From Promethearchaeati archaeon (GTDB lineage: Archaea > Asgardarchaeota > Heimdallarchaeia > JABLTI01): a DNA stretch of 64,000 nucleotides. The first letter of the stretch is position 1; every line of letters starts with the position of its first letter. A model generated the notes under the pieces. The model was given only the letters and a program-made list of their open reading frames with translations, was not told the origin of the DNA and made no database searches. The DNA lies in contig JABLTI010000003.1 in NCBI GenBank assembly GCA_013166835.1, positions 1 to 64,000 of the forward strand, in the 5' to 3' direction. Position numbers and translations under genes: made by a program. This document shows, piece by piece, positions 34,954 through 44,834 of the stretch.

Positions 34954-36834
34954 TTAAACATCAAAGTCCATCATTATATCTTCGGTACTATCTGCTAAAA
35001 TGTAAGTTGGTTGATTCATATCAGAAGAACTTTTTCTCACAAAGCGAACTGGTGTCTCAATCACATCTAGAAAATCTTTCTTTACAAAATCACTCAAGTC
35101 GATAGGTATACGTATTTCATTGAGATACTTCCAAATGAGATCATATGGAGCTTCTTGATATTTCTCTACTAGTCGAATGATTGGTTGAGCTATCTTTTCC
35201 AATCTTTCATCCAGATACTTCTCAATCTTCCGAATTAGAATGTTCAAAGATTCTTTGTCTTTTGTTGGATTGCGAACTGCTTCTTTGTATATCTCATTAA
35301 AGAACTCTGGATTAATTTCAAGAGCTTGTATAATTGATTCTCTTATGGGTATCTGTTTGTCAAGGATAACTTCGATGTTTGCAAGTCGTCTCATAGATGA
35401 AATAATGAAGCTAAAGCTAAAAGTTGGGTCTTCATTGACATTAAGAGCTCTTAATGCTTTGTTTAACAAGTCTCTGCAGTAAACATAGTTTGCTAATAGT
35501 ATGTTTTCTAAATCTCTGGAACCCATTTTCTGAATGTCTTCATAGATATCATATATTGTTTCATCATTTGTATAGACTACTTTACTCTTTGATAGTAGTG
35601 ATTGTGGTATGCTTCCATCAGTTACTCTTTGTACAAACTTTCTGAAATCATCTCGAGTATGGAGTTGGGCATTAATAGAGACATCTTTTTCCACCAAGAC
35701 ATGATGTCTTCTATAAACATCATCTCTTGTAATCAATATTGCACCAATATCTGATTTCTCCCAAACTTTATCGTAAGCTAAACTACCATAGACCATAATT
35801 GACAACATGTATTCATCTTGTTTTACCTTCTCCAATAAGGAGTCAAAAGCATCTTGATAGTCTTTTACGACAAGTGATCTATCAACATTTGATGGCCCGA
35901 TTTGGGAGGGAACAACATCTTTCGGATCAAAAGAATCCCAACTAAAGTGATACTGGGGCATATGATATTCAATGCGTCCTTTCTTTGTTAATTTTACAGG
36001 AGCGTAGGTTCTTCGTATGATTCTTCTTCTTTGTAAGTAATCCATATCCATGAAATACAAGCCTTTATCTTGAGCATATGTATTTAGTTCCTTTTCAGTA
36101 GCTGTACCATCATTATCAGAGATGAAGTTCAATAATAGTTCAAAATTCTTTAAGGCGTGTTCATCAAGAAACCTGTAAGCTTCTCTTATAGTATATTCTA
36201 TGATCTCTTTTGATGCTGTGCTATTCAGTAAGTTCTCATATAAGGGAGTATAAAAATCTGGATAGAGTTTCTTAGCTTGAAGAATAACTTCTCGTGGTGG
36301 AAAAATACCGTTCATATAACACATGAGATAACCCATCTCACTTAGAGCATGAACTAGAAACCACATAGCATATTCTGGCTCATCTTTTATGAAGAGGAAT
36401 TTTTCAGCTTTGTAGAGGTCGTAATGTGTTGCTCCATGATAAATTACTCTATTTATAGTTTGGTCTTGTCCACTTATTGATTCACTGATATTCTTATACA
36501 AGTCATCAATACTGTTATCTCTGCTAAACAATAGTCTACTTCGAGAAAGGCTTTGATGATAAGCAACTCTTCTTCTTCCAAAGATATTCCTTCTGAAGGC
36601 ATTAATATTATAGATTCCGATGTCAAATGGTATACCGTTTTCAACGACTCTTTTGTACCCTGTGTTTCCTTCCTTTGTTACAACCATGATATTGATGTTT
36701 GATCGTTCATGAACTCTGTTATGTGCTAGACTGCCAAAAAGTATGATTCCTAGCACTTGAGTGTCTTGTTTTGCTCTTTCGACAAAAAATTCTAGGGCTA
36801 CATCATATTTCTCTCGAACTTTAGGATCTTCCAT
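34954..36834 (-). CDS. tandem nucleotidyltransferase-fold protein, probably inactive
   Basis: A 626-aa protein with two similar halves. Each half opens with a nucleotidyltransferase core: ILFGSLAHNRVHERSNINIM (about 31-50) and IMVYGSLAYDKVWEKSDIGA (about 345-365), and each is followed by a long helical region like the C-terminal bundle of aminoglycoside or MNT-type enzymes. The active D-x-D is N-x-N in the first half and D-x-G in the second, so nucleotide transfer is unlikely. A binding or allosteric function is possible. ATG with GGAG-type site upstream. Its start is separated by a single codon gap from the hydrolase stop at 36835, so they are co-transcribed with the UvrA gene. Confidence 0.78.
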   Translation of the reverse strand: MEDPKVREKYDVALEFFVERAKQDTQVLGIILFGSLAHNRVHERSNINIMVVTKEGNTGYKRVVENGIPFDIGIYNINAFRRNIFGRRRVAYHQSLSRSRLLFSRDNSIDDLYKNISESISGQDQTINRVIYHGATHYDLYKAEKFLFIKDEPEYAMWFLVHALSEMGYLMCYMNGIFPPREVILQAKKLYPDFYTPLYENLLNSTASKEIIEYTIREAYRFLDEHALKNFELLLNFISDNDGTATEKELNTYAQDKGLYFMDMDYLQRRRIIRRTYAPVKLTKKGRIEYHMPQYHFSWDSFDPKDVVPSQIGPSNVDRSLVVKDYQDAFDSLLEKVKQDEYMLSIMVYGSLAYDKVWEKSDIGAILITRDDVYRRHHVLVEKDVSINAQLHTRDDFRKFVQRVTDGSIPQSLLSKSKVVYTNDETIYDIYEDIQKMGSRDLENILLANYVYCRDLLNKALRALNVNEDPTFSFSFIISSMRRLANIEVILDKQIPIRESIIQALEINPEFFNEIYKEAVRNPTKDKESLNILIRKIEKYLDERLEKIAQPIIRLVEKYQEAPYDLIWKYLNEIRIPIDLSDFVKKDFLDVIETPVRFVRKSSSDMNQPTYILADSTEDIMMDFDV

Positions 36835-37671
36835 TTAGATCTGCTCCTCCAGTTCTTCTTCTACTCTATCAAGCCATTCATCAACTAATACATTGAATAG
36901 TAACACTTGCTCGTATTGTAAACCATGTCCTGCTTTGTCTAAAACAACAAATGAACCTCGAGGATAGTTTTCATAGAAATTCCATGCATCTTTGAAGCCA
37001 GCCCAATGATCTTGTCTACCTGTTAGTATTAAGGAAGGTTTGTCATACGGTTTCTTTAGCTTATCAATATCATATGAGAGTTTTAGTAATTCTTCTTTAG
37101 AGTACCGAGCTATGAATTCTTTGTCTCTTAATGAATGTCCTGACATAGTTTCATCCTTTATTCGATCCCAGGTATATCTATCTTGAACAACCGCAAAGGA
37201 TTGTATGAATTCAAGGTCTTCTTTCTCAAGAGTTTTAACAAACTCATCATCTATTCTCATGACATTTCTTGTAGGAAGATTATCAGGAGTTGTTCCTGGT
37301 TTCTTAGATGGACAGAAGATAAACATCCCATCAACCATATCTGGTAGATGATAAATTATAGCTCTTGCCATTGTTCCTCCGTAGGATTCACCAGCAACAA
37401 CAAACTTCTCATCACCAATGACTTCTTTGATGAAAGCTAATACAGTGTTTACCATATCATCTGTGTTCTTTACCTTCTCTGAGACCTTCGATTTGCCCAT
37501 TCCAGGCAAATCAAAATAGATTCGTTTCCAACCATGTCTTTTCTTGAAGATTGGTTCCATACATCCTTTCATCATTTGATGATCGAGTGGGAACCCATGC
37601 AGCATTAGTAGTGGTTTACCTTCACCAACTACTTCATAGTATATCTCACAATCATTAACTGTACAAAACAT
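36835..37671 (-). CDS. alpha/beta hydrolase
   Basis: A 278-aa hydrolase with a complete triad: nucleophile in VAGESYGGTMA (about residue 95), acid in LILTGRQDHWAGF, and histidine in LDKAGHGLQYEQ. The oxyanion strand is LLMLHGFPLDHQMM. Such proteins cleave esters, lactones or C-C bonds; substrate unknown. The start ATG has GGAGG upstream and lies 14 bases after the UvrA stop. It is immediately followed by the pseudo-nucleotidyltransferase gene. No signal peptide. Confidence 0.9.
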   Translation of the reverse strand: MFCTVNDCEIYYEVVGEGKPLLMLHGFPLDHQMMKGCMEPIFKKRHGWKRIYFDLPGMGKSKVSEKVKNTDDMVNTVLAFIKEVIGDEKFVVAGESYGGTMARAIIYHLPDMVDGMFIFCPSKKPGTTPDNLPTRNVMRIDDEFVKTLEKEDLEFIQSFAVVQDRYTWDRIKDETMSGHSLRDKEFIARYSKEELLKLSYDIDKLKKPYDKPSLILTGRQDHWAGFKDAWNFYENYPRGSFVVLDKAGHGLQYEQVLLFNVLVDEWLDRVEEELEEQI

Positions 37672-37685
37672 TGTTTTTCCTCCAG

Positions 37686-40517
37686 TTAATCTGAAAGTAC
37701 TTTTTGCAAGAACTTCCCTGTGTAGGAATCCTTACACTTAACGATGTCTTGAACAGTTCCTTCTGCTATGACATACCCACCTTCAGCCCCACCTTCGGGA
37801 CCAAGGTCAATAACCCAATCTGCAGACTTGATTACATCGAGATGGTGCTCAATAACTATCACTGTGTTACCAGCATCCACAAGCTTGTTAATAGTCGTCA
37901 GTAGTTTTTGGATATCTTCCATGTGTAAACCGACAGTTGGTTCGTCCATGATGTAGAGGTTGTCTTTGAGTTTCTTCAGTTTGCCAAGTTCTTTCGCAAG
38001 TTTTACTCTCTGACTTTCACCGCCTGAAAGTGTAGGTGCTGGTTGTCCAACTTTGAGGTAACCCAAACCAAGTTCCATCATAGTTTTAGTCTTGTGATAA
38101 ATCAATCTGATATCTTTGAAGAACTCATTTGTTTCCTCTATGGTCATTTCTAGGATGTCGCCGACACTCTTGCCTTTATACTTGATTTCAAGGACTTCTT
38201 CGTTGAATCGTTTTCCTTTGCACACAGGACAAACAGATTGGATGTTTGGCATATATTGTAGCTCGATTCTTACCAATCCTTCGCCGTTACATTCTGAGCA
38301 ACGACCTTCTGCAGCATTGTAGCTGAATCTACCGAGTTTGTATCCTCGTTCAACAGATTCAGGTAAATCGGTATAGAGTCTTCTTATTTTGTCAAAGAAC
38401 CCTACAAAAGTAGCTGGAGTTGATCTTGAATGTCTACCAATTGGTGATTGATCGATAATTCTCACATCGACTACGTTTTCCATTCCATCGATTCTCTCAA
38501 GTTTTCCTGGTTTGATTCTAGGATTGCGCATATCATGAATTAATTTGTTCCCGAGAACATCTTCTATGAGTGTACTTTTTCCACTTCCGGAAACACCTGT
38601 AATACAGATAAAGATTCCCAGAGGGAATTCTACATCGATGTTCTTTAGATTGTTCTCTTGTGCACCGATTACTGTCAAAGATTTACCATTTGTTTCTCTT
38701 GCTTTACCTAAGTATGGAATCTTCTTTTTCCCTGTGATGTATTGACCGGTTAGAAACTTGGGATTGTTTAATATCTCATTATAGTTACCTTCTGCAACTA
38801 TTGTACCACCATGTATTCCTGGTCCTGGGCCAATCTCAATGATGTGATCTGCCTGAGAGATGGTTTCAAGATCATGTTCAATAACAATAACTGTGTTCCC
38901 AGTATCCCTAAGTCGTTTGAGGATGTTGATTATCTTATTACTATCTCGAATGTGGAGACCAATACTCGGTTCATCAAGAACATATAACATGCCCATTAAT
39001 TCTGAACCTAGTTGTGTTGAGAGTTTTATTCTTTGAGACTCTCCACCAGATAGTGTGCTAGCTCGTCTATTTAGTCTTAAATAGTAAAGACCTATGTCCA
39101 TTAGTAATTGTATCCGTTTCTTAAGTTCAAAAATAACTTGATTGCCAGCCTTCTCTTTTGTTTCTGGAATGTTAATATTTTCAATAAACTCTAATAGATG
39201 GTTTATGAAATACTCACCAATCTCGATGATATTTTTGCCTTCAACAGTGACATGTACTCTTTGTTTAATCAGTTTCATACCATTACAATCTGGACAAGTA
39301 TGTTCAGCCATATACTTGCGATACCACTCATATCGTTCTCCTTTCTTTCGATCATTGCGATAGAAGCGATCAAGGTAGTTAATTAACCCGAGATACTTGA
39401 CTTCTTTCCCAACATGACGATGACGATATTTATTTGGCCAATCAGGTGGTTCTAGAAGGATAAATTTCTCTTTTATCCCGAAAAGTAGCTGTTGTTGGAT
39501 ATCTTCAGGCATATCTTGCCAAGGAGTATTCTCTACATCATAATCAAGATGCTTAGCAATACTATACAACCAATACTTTGGGTACCATGTTGTAGCTCCT
39601 TTCTTCATACTCTTCTTAGGATCAATAACAACCAAGTATGGTTCTGCTTTGAGTAGTGTACCCACACCCAGACAATTTCTACAAGCGTGTTCAGGTATGT
39701 TCGGAGAGAATCCTCCCGGTAGTAGTGTGTGCATGATTATATGATGTTTCTTGCAACCAAAATTCTTGTAAAACTTCTTCTTAACATCATCAGTAATCTC
39801 TTCTGAAAATTCGAAGCGAATGATATTGTTACCAACTAGGCGTGCATTCTCAATTGATAATGCAAGTTGTCGGTAGAGTTCTCTTTTGATGATGAATCTA
39901 TCTACTAAGACTTCTATACAGTAGTCTTTGTCTTCATCTAACTCAATCTCATCATTAAGACTGTGTTGTTTTCTATCAATCTTAATTCGTTTATACCCCT
40001 TCTGTCGAATGTCATCAAACAAGTAGGGATAGTCTTCTCCATAGAACTTATTCACAGGTGCAATGATTTCTATACTTGTTCCTTCTGGCAATGTCATCAG
40101 ATGATCAACTATCTGATTAGCATTCCGAGTAGCAATAGATTCATTACAGTAAGGACAATGTGCTTGGCCTAGTACTGAGTATAAAATTCTCATGTATGTG
40201 GCTATATCAGTCATAGTTCCCACTGATGATCGTGGATTCTGTGTGCCAGTTCTTTGCTGGATAGCAACAACTGGTGATAAGCCTAAGATCGAATCTACGT
40301 CTGCACGTTCTAGCATTGGTAACATAGTTCTAGAAGTAGCTGACATTGATTCGAAAAACCTTCGCTGTGCTTCTCCAAAGATGACATCAAAAGCCAACGA
40401 AGTCTTCCCGGATCCTGATACTCCCGTAATGACGGTGAGTTGATCACGAGGAATGTCTACGTCTATATTTTTTAGATTATTTGTTCTCGCGCCTTTCACT
40501 GTAATAGTGTCTCTCAT
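37686..40517 (-). CDS. uvrA: UvrA-family excision-repair ATPase
   Basis: A 943-aa ABC ATPase dimer-type protein. It has two nucleotide-binding halves: Walker A TGVSGSGKTSLAFD near residue 31 and TGVSGSGKSTLIED near 640; signatures LSGGESQRIKL and LSGGESQRVKL; and D-E-P Walker B. A zinc module C-x2-C...C-x2-C is visible in GRCSECNGEGLVRIEL...SVCPVCKG. UvrA finds bulky DNA damage and loads UvrB. The N-terminal SATSRTMLPMLERADVDSI segment differs from the usual SAYARQFL form, so it may belong to a divergent UvrA2-like branch. UvrB and UvrC are not nearby. ATG with AGGAGG upstream. First of a three-gene transcript. Confidence 0.93.
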   Translation of the reverse strand: MRDTITVKGARTNNLKNIDVDIPRDQLTVITGVSGSGKTSLAFDVIFGEAQRRFFESMSATSRTMLPMLERADVDSILGLSPVVAIQQRTGTQNPRSSVGTMTDIATYMRILYSVLGQAHCPYCNESIATRNANQIVDHLMTLPEGTSIEIIAPVNKFYGEDYPYLFDDIRQKGYKRIKIDRKQHSLNDEIELDEDKDYCIEVLVDRFIIKRELYRQLALSIENARLVGNNIIRFEFSEEITDDVKKKFYKNFGCKKHHIIMHTLLPGGFSPNIPEHACRNCLGVGTLLKAEPYLVVIDPKKSMKKGATTWYPKYWLYSIAKHLDYDVENTPWQDMPEDIQQQLLFGIKEKFILLEPPDWPNKYRHRHVGKEVKYLGLINYLDRFYRNDRKKGERYEWYRKYMAEHTCPDCNGMKLIKQRVHVTVEGKNIIEIGEYFINHLLEFIENINIPETKEKAGNQVIFELKKRIQLLMDIGLYYLRLNRRASTLSGGESQRIKLSTQLGSELMGMLYVLDEPSIGLHIRDSNKIINILKRLRDTGNTVIVIEHDLETISQADHIIEIGPGPGIHGGTIVAEGNYNEILNNPKFLTGQYITGKKKIPYLGKARETNGKSLTVIGAQENNLKNIDVEFPLGIFICITGVSGSGKSTLIEDVLGNKLIHDMRNPRIKPGKLERIDGMENVVDVRIIDQSPIGRHSRSTPATFVGFFDKIRRLYTDLPESVERGYKLGRFSYNAAEGRCSECNGEGLVRIELQYMPNIQSVCPVCKGKRFNEEVLEIKYKGKSVGDILEMTIEETNEFFKDIRLIYHKTKTMMELGLGYLKVGQPAPTLSGGESQRVKLAKELGKLKKLKDNLYIMDEPTVGLHMEDIQKLLTTINKLVDAGNTVIVIEHHLDVIKSADWVIDLGPEGGAEGGYVIAEGTVQDIVKCKDSYTGKFLQKVLSD

Positions 40518-40559
40518 ACTATGCCTCCTATCATCATTGTAATCCGAAGTTTCGAGTCC

Positions 40560-40580
40560 AACAAGTTACATGAACTTGTT
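40560..40580. promoter_or_regulatory. 8-bp palindrome upstream of uvrA
   Basis: AACAAGTT (40560-40567) and AACTTGTT (40573-40580) are perfect inverted arms around ACATG. It lies 43 bases before the uvrA ATG, downstream of a TATA-like element (TTAAATATC complement near 40655-40665), so it falls in the leader or at the start site. A dimeric repressor operator or a leader hairpin are both possible. Confidence 0.45.
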
Positions 40581-40714
40581 TGTCAAACTTACTGGATCTG
40601 ATGTTTGAATGAGGTTTCTCACGTATCTGAGATACTATTCTGTGGTAAGCTTCCTCTTAAATATCTTATCATTACCCTTGTTATACCACTTAAAATACAA
40701 AAAAAGTAAAAAAT

Positions 40715-42892
40715 CTAGTCTTCAGGCATAAAAACTTGATTCGCTAGTTCTTCTATCAACTCATTCTCTGTTTTTCCAAGTTCTACACCGAGATTATCTA
40801 TTAATGCTTGCCAAATTGATGTGGATTTCTTGATTTCTTTGATAATGGTATCCAGTTTTTGAATTGCTGTAAATGATTGACCTTTGAAGACATAACAAAA
40901 CAGCAGTGGATGTTCTACTTTTAGAAGTAAGGTGTATTCTTGATGTTGGATCCTTTCTATAGATCCCCTAGTAGCAAAAGCTTGGTGCATAAAAGCATCA
41001 ATAGCTGTTAGGAATCCTCCTACAAACATTTCATCAATCATTTCTTTCTGAGAGAACTTTTGTGAATAAACAGTAACTCCTCCCTCGTAAACAATAATTA
41101 ATAGAACTGGCTCTTCTGGTAGCAATTTGGGTATATCAACTGAACGCTTATCAATCATTCGAATAACGTCACCATTTAGTTCCTCTGTTTCTTGTTCAAG
41201 GTTAATGATTTCTCTCTTGACTGGTTGAGTTTCTGCTTTTTGTTGGTGATTTTTGATTATATCAATTGCTCGAGAGACTTTCATTCCAAGCCTTCGTAAA
41301 CCTTTTTCCTTAGTTATTTGTTCTGCTTGATCCATGAGTAATTTTGCTTCAGGAAGCTTCTGTTGTATTAAGGAAACATTTGCTTTTAACCAGAAGTTTT
41401 CAGCGAACATTGTGTGTGATTCAATTAACTCAGCGAATTCAAAGTGTTTCTCAATCATGGCATCAATATTATTCATATCATCAAAATTATTACTTAGATG
41501 CATTTGCTTCAAGTATAATTCACTAAGATTGAACAAAGCAATTGATGATAATCCGACATCTATTATTTCCCCAGAAACAATTTCATTGAAGATGTTTCTG
41601 GCTTTTCGTAAAATATCTAAATTATTGCTTTTCTTAAGAATGAGAGCAGAAGCAAGGCGGTATTTTAGATTACTAATAAGATTATTCTGTTTCTCAATAA
41701 TCTTTTGCATCTTCTTCAAGTGATCTTGTGCTTGTTCTAGTGTATTGTTCTCAATATTAACCAGGATTAACCAGAATAAGGCACTAGCTAGTTCCTTCTT
41801 ATTTTTCTGATCCTCTCGTAATTCCTTGCATTTTATTAATTGCTCAATGGCTTGTTCGTATTCTCCTCTTTGATAGAGGATCATGCCCAATGTTTCTAAA
41901 ATATCATCTATCCCTAGATTTGATTCAAGAGTTTGAAGTATTTCTTGCCCTTGAGTAAGGTAATTGGTTGCTTGATTTAATTCTCCCTTTAAAAACAAAA
42001 CATAGCTTAAAACATTTAATGTCTCTGAGATACCAATCTTATCATTGATTTCCTCTCTAATCGAAAGACATCGTTCTAAACTCTTTATTGAACGATCAAA
42101 TTCCCCGAGATGATTGTAGATTAGACTTTTACTGAATAAAGCATTGGCTATTAAGTCATTATTATTAATCTCTTCACTTAAAGCTAAACTTTGCAAACAA
42201 TGCTCTAATGCAGGTCCAAAATCTCCTTTCCAGAGGTAAATATTACAAATATTATTTAGAATATCTGCTTCTGCAGCATCGTTTTCAATCTCTCTTGCAA
42301 TACTCAGACTTTGCTGGAAAATGAGTAAAGCTCGAACAATATCACCCATTTTGAAATAAACTCGAGCAATAGCATTATTTGAACTTACTAAACCCTGCCT
42401 ATCATCCAATTCTCTTCTTAATGATAAACTCTGTAAATAACTATCAAGTGAATTTTTTAAATCCTCTTCAACCTCAAAAATGAAGCCTTTCTCATAGTTT
42501 AAAGTCGCTTTTCTAATAAAAAGGATGTTTGGATCGCTTTTCTTTAGTTTCTCAAGAACTCTCTCACCTAATTTAATATAGGCAAGACTTTTGCCAAATT
42601 CTCCTAAATGAGATAAAGCCACTGCTTTGGCTATAATAGCATCAAGCATTTGCAGAGAGTCTTCCAATTTCTGACTATTATTCAAAATGTCCTCTGATAA
42701 TTTCAATGCTTGCTCATACTTTCCAGTTTCATTATAGATTTCAACTTCAAGTAATTGGAACCTTAATCGTTCAGGTGTTCGCATTTGGTTGTTAGAACTT
42801 ATAACACCAAGTTCATGGAGAGCAGTATCAAATTTCCCTTCAGAAATTAAATCCTTAATAAAAGTGAATTTTTCTGATTGGTCAGGAAACAT
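40715..42892 (-). CDS. TPR protein with C-terminal longin/roadblock-like domain
   Basis: A 725-aa protein. Residues 1-540 are TPR helices in about thirteen repeats (for example ANALFSKSLIYNHLGEFDRSI, LNVLSYVLFLKGELNQATNY), related to the 542-aa TPR protein at 6205-7833. After a polar linker, residues 580-690 form an alpha/beta domain (PVLLIIVYEGGVTVYSQKFS, GGFLTAIDAFMHQAF, EYTLLLKVEHPLLFCYVFKG) resembling the longin or roadblock modules abundant in Asgard archaea, which regulate small GTPases in eukaryotes. The domain identity is by pattern only. Probably a cytoplasmic scaffold or signalling protein. No GTPase gene lies in the window. Confidence 0.82.
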   Translation of the reverse strand: MFPDQSEKFTFIKDLISEGKFDTALHELGVISSNNQMRTPERLRFQLLEVEIYNETGKYEQALKLSEDILNNSQKLEDSLQMLDAIIAKAVALSHLGEFGKSLAYIKLGERVLEKLKKSDPNILFIRKATLNYEKGFIFEVEEDLKNSLDSYLQSLSLRRELDDRQGLVSSNNAIARVYFKMGDIVRALLIFQQSLSIAREIENDAAEADILNNICNIYLWKGDFGPALEHCLQSLALSEEINNNDLIANALFSKSLIYNHLGEFDRSIKSLERCLSIREEINDKIGISETLNVLSYVLFLKGELNQATNYLTQGQEILQTLESNLGIDDILETLGMILYQRGEYEQAIEQLIKCKELREDQKNKKELASALFWLILVNIENNTLEQAQDHLKKMQKIIEKQNNLISNLKYRLASALILKKSNNLDILRKARNIFNEIVSGEIIDVGLSSIALFNLSELYLKQMHLSNNFDDMNNIDAMIEKHFEFAELIESHTMFAENFWLKANVSLIQQKLPEAKLLMDQAEQITKEKGLRRLGMKVSRAIDIIKNHQQKAETQPVKREIINLEQETEELNGDVIRMIDKRSVDIPKLLPEEPVLLIIVYEGGVTVYSQKFSQKEMIDEMFVGGFLTAIDAFMHQAFATRGSIERIQHQEYTLLLKVEHPLLFCYVFKGQSFTAIQKLDTIIKEIKKSTSIWQALIDNLGVELGKTENELIEELANQVFMPED

Positions 42893-42991
42893 GGTTTTAC
42901 CAGCTTTAGTTAACTCTAGACATATAATCTTACTAATGTTGTATTAAAATATTAATGAAGAGGAATATAATCTTTCGTTTGAGGTAAAAAG

Positions 42992-43024
42992 AAAATAAAA
43001 AGAGACCCGATTACAGGGATCTCT
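42992..43024 (-). terminator. intrinsic-type terminator of the S9 peptidase gene
   Basis: On the minus strand AGAGATCCC pairs with GGGTCTCT (one bulged base) around TGTAATC, followed by TTTTTATTTTC. The stem includes the last codons and the loop contains the stop codon of the peptidase gene. Stem plus T-run is a convincing terminator. Confidence 0.65.
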
Positions 43025-44834
43025 TGAAGAAATCAGTCATAGCTCGAATGCTTTTCTTTCTGGTTGCAATGTCACCAAATCCTCCATGACCGACTTCACC
43101 GTACTCAATATATTCGAAGTCTTTCCCTTCCTCTTTTCCTAATTCCAACAATTTATCTCTGAAAATACGAGCTTGAGATATTGGGCATCTAGGATCATTG
43201 ATACCATGCAAGATAAGTAATTTAGCAGTCATTTTATCTGCGAAATTAACTGCACTGCGATCATACCAAAGATCTCTATCTTCAATTGGACTACCCATTT
43301 GTTTTTGTAGGAAGTATTTGTAGTGAGGCATTGATTCATCAAACATTGAGAGCAAATCGCTTATACCAATCCAAGCAAAACCTGCTTTCCAATGTTCTGG
43401 TTCTTTTGTGACTGCTAAGAAAGTCATGAATCCTCCATATGAACCTCCACCAACACCAATTCTATCTGGGTCTACATATGAAAGAGTTTTAAGATATTCT
43501 GCTGCATAAACAGCATCTTTGAGATCTTTTCCACCCCAATCTTTTATGCAAGCATCTCTGAATTCCACACCGTATCCTGTGCTTCCACGAACATTTGGTA
43601 GAATTACTACGAAACCTTCTGAAGCAACGTATTGCATAAAGGCATTGAACATCCTAAAATATTGACCGGTTGGGCCGCCGTGAATGTTCACAATAGCGGG
43701 TAATTTTACTCCTTCTGGAACATCTTTTGGTTTGTAGACAATAGCTGGAATCTCTAGACCATCAAATGATTTGTATTTAATGTATTCTGGTTCACAAAAC
43801 ATACTTTTGTCAATGGAACCATATTCTGCTTTCATAAGTACTTCATATTTATCAGTAGACAAATCATAGAGCCAGACTTCTGGTCGAGTTAAATTACTTG
43901 AATAGAAGAAAATGATGTTTGTACAATCAATCCATTGAACACCAAATGCTAGTCCTTCAGGTATTTTAAGTTCCTTCTTTTCTCCTGTTTCTACATTATA
44001 AATAATAGGTTTAATTGCAGACTCAAGGTTTTCGAGGACAGCTAGTTGTGATCCATCTGGACAGAATTTTCCAACATACTCGATATCATTGCCTTCACTT
44101 AGCCACTTAATTTCTTCAGTCTCAAGATTGAAAATACCTACTCTTTCAACACCAGAAGCATCTGATTGAAAAGCGAAACTCTTACTATCAGGAGCCCAAT
44201 CACCAAAATCATCATGAGATCCTTCCTCAGTAATTCTTATTACTCGTTTCATATCACCAGTTTCATTATTATAGAGATAAACATCATCATTTTCTAGATT
44301 TGTTTTCATCTCATTGGTACCCATTGCGATCCATTTATCATCTGGACTCCATGAACCACCCATTACCGGCACATCTGAAGCAGAAAGTTGAGTATCTTCA
44401 GAACCATCTAGTTTCATTTTATGAATATTCATCTGACCAGATTTTGTGCTCATAAAAGTAATCCATTCATTGTCATGACTCACAGCTCCAACGTGTTCTT
44501 GGACTTTAGGAGTCTCTGTAAGAGCTTTTGTCTTACCTGTTAGATCTATTGACCAAACATCATTTTGTTCATTTCCACCTGTATCTTTTCCAAAGAAAAT
44601 TTTTTCAGCTTTTCTATCCCAAGCAAAGCCAGTACGAGGTGCTCTTGGAATTTCTCCATTTGATATTTGCTCGATCTTTTTTGTTTCTAGATCCATAACA
44701 TAAAGCTCAATCTTCCCTGTCTCATCGTAATAAAAAGCAAGCTTCTTTTTATCATAAGATAAATTTGGTAAACTGAAAGAAGGGAGACTCATCAATTCAT
44801 CAAAAGGTAGAGGTTTAGGTTTATATTCTTTCAT
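43011..44834 (-). CDS. S9 family (prolyl-oligopeptidase-like) serine peptidase
   Basis: A 607-aa two-domain peptidase. Residues 1-350 form a WD-like beta-propeller (repeats such as GGSWSPDDKWIAMGT and DWAPDSKSFAFQSD). Residues 360-607 are the alpha/beta hydrolase domain with the nucleophile in GVGGGSYGGFMTF, the acid in LILHGINDPRCP, and the histidine in GEVGHGGFGD. The arrangement is that of acylaminoacyl peptidases and archaeal oligopeptidases, which act on short peptides in the cytoplasm. There is no signal peptide. ATG start without ribosome site; the mRNA may be leaderless. It could supply amino acids to iorAB and the other catabolic enzymes. Confidence 0.94.
   Translation of the reverse strand: MKEYKPKPLPFDELMSLPSFSLPNLSYDKKKLAFYYDETGKIELYVMDLETKKIEQISNGEIPRAPRTGFAWDRKAEKIFFGKDTGGNEQNDVWSIDLTGKTKALTETPKVQEHVGAVSHDNEWITFMSTKSGQMNIHKMKLDGSEDTQLSASDVPVMGGSWSPDDKWIAMGTNEMKTNLENDDVYLYNNETGDMKRVIRITEEGSHDDFGDWAPDSKSFAFQSDASGVERVGIFNLETEEIKWLSEGNDIEYVGKFCPDGSQLAVLENLESAIKPIIYNVETGEKKELKIPEGLAFGVQWIDCTNIIFFYSSNLTRPEVWLYDLSTDKYEVLMKAEYGSIDKSMFCEPEYIKYKSFDGLEIPAIVYKPKDVPEGVKLPAIVNIHGGPTGQYFRMFNAFMQYVASEGFVVILPNVRGSTGYGVEFRDACIKDWGGKDLKDAVYAAEYLKTLSYVDPDRIGVGGGSYGGFMTFLAVTKEPEHWKAGFAWIGISDLLSMFDESMPHYKYFLQKQMGSPIEDRDLWYDRSAVNFADKMTAKLLILHGINDPRCPISQARIFRDKLLELGKEEGKDFEYIEYGEVGHGGFGDIATRKKSIRAMTDFFKRSL

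Noticed and set aside
34954-36834. MNT/HEPN toxin-antitoxin module
   Set aside because: Both halves lack active D-x-D and there is no separate HEPN toxin gene.
40518-40714. Possible tRNA near TTTCGAGTCC upstream of uvrA
   Set aside because: The T-loop-like string has no matching acceptor stem, anticodon or D arm around it.
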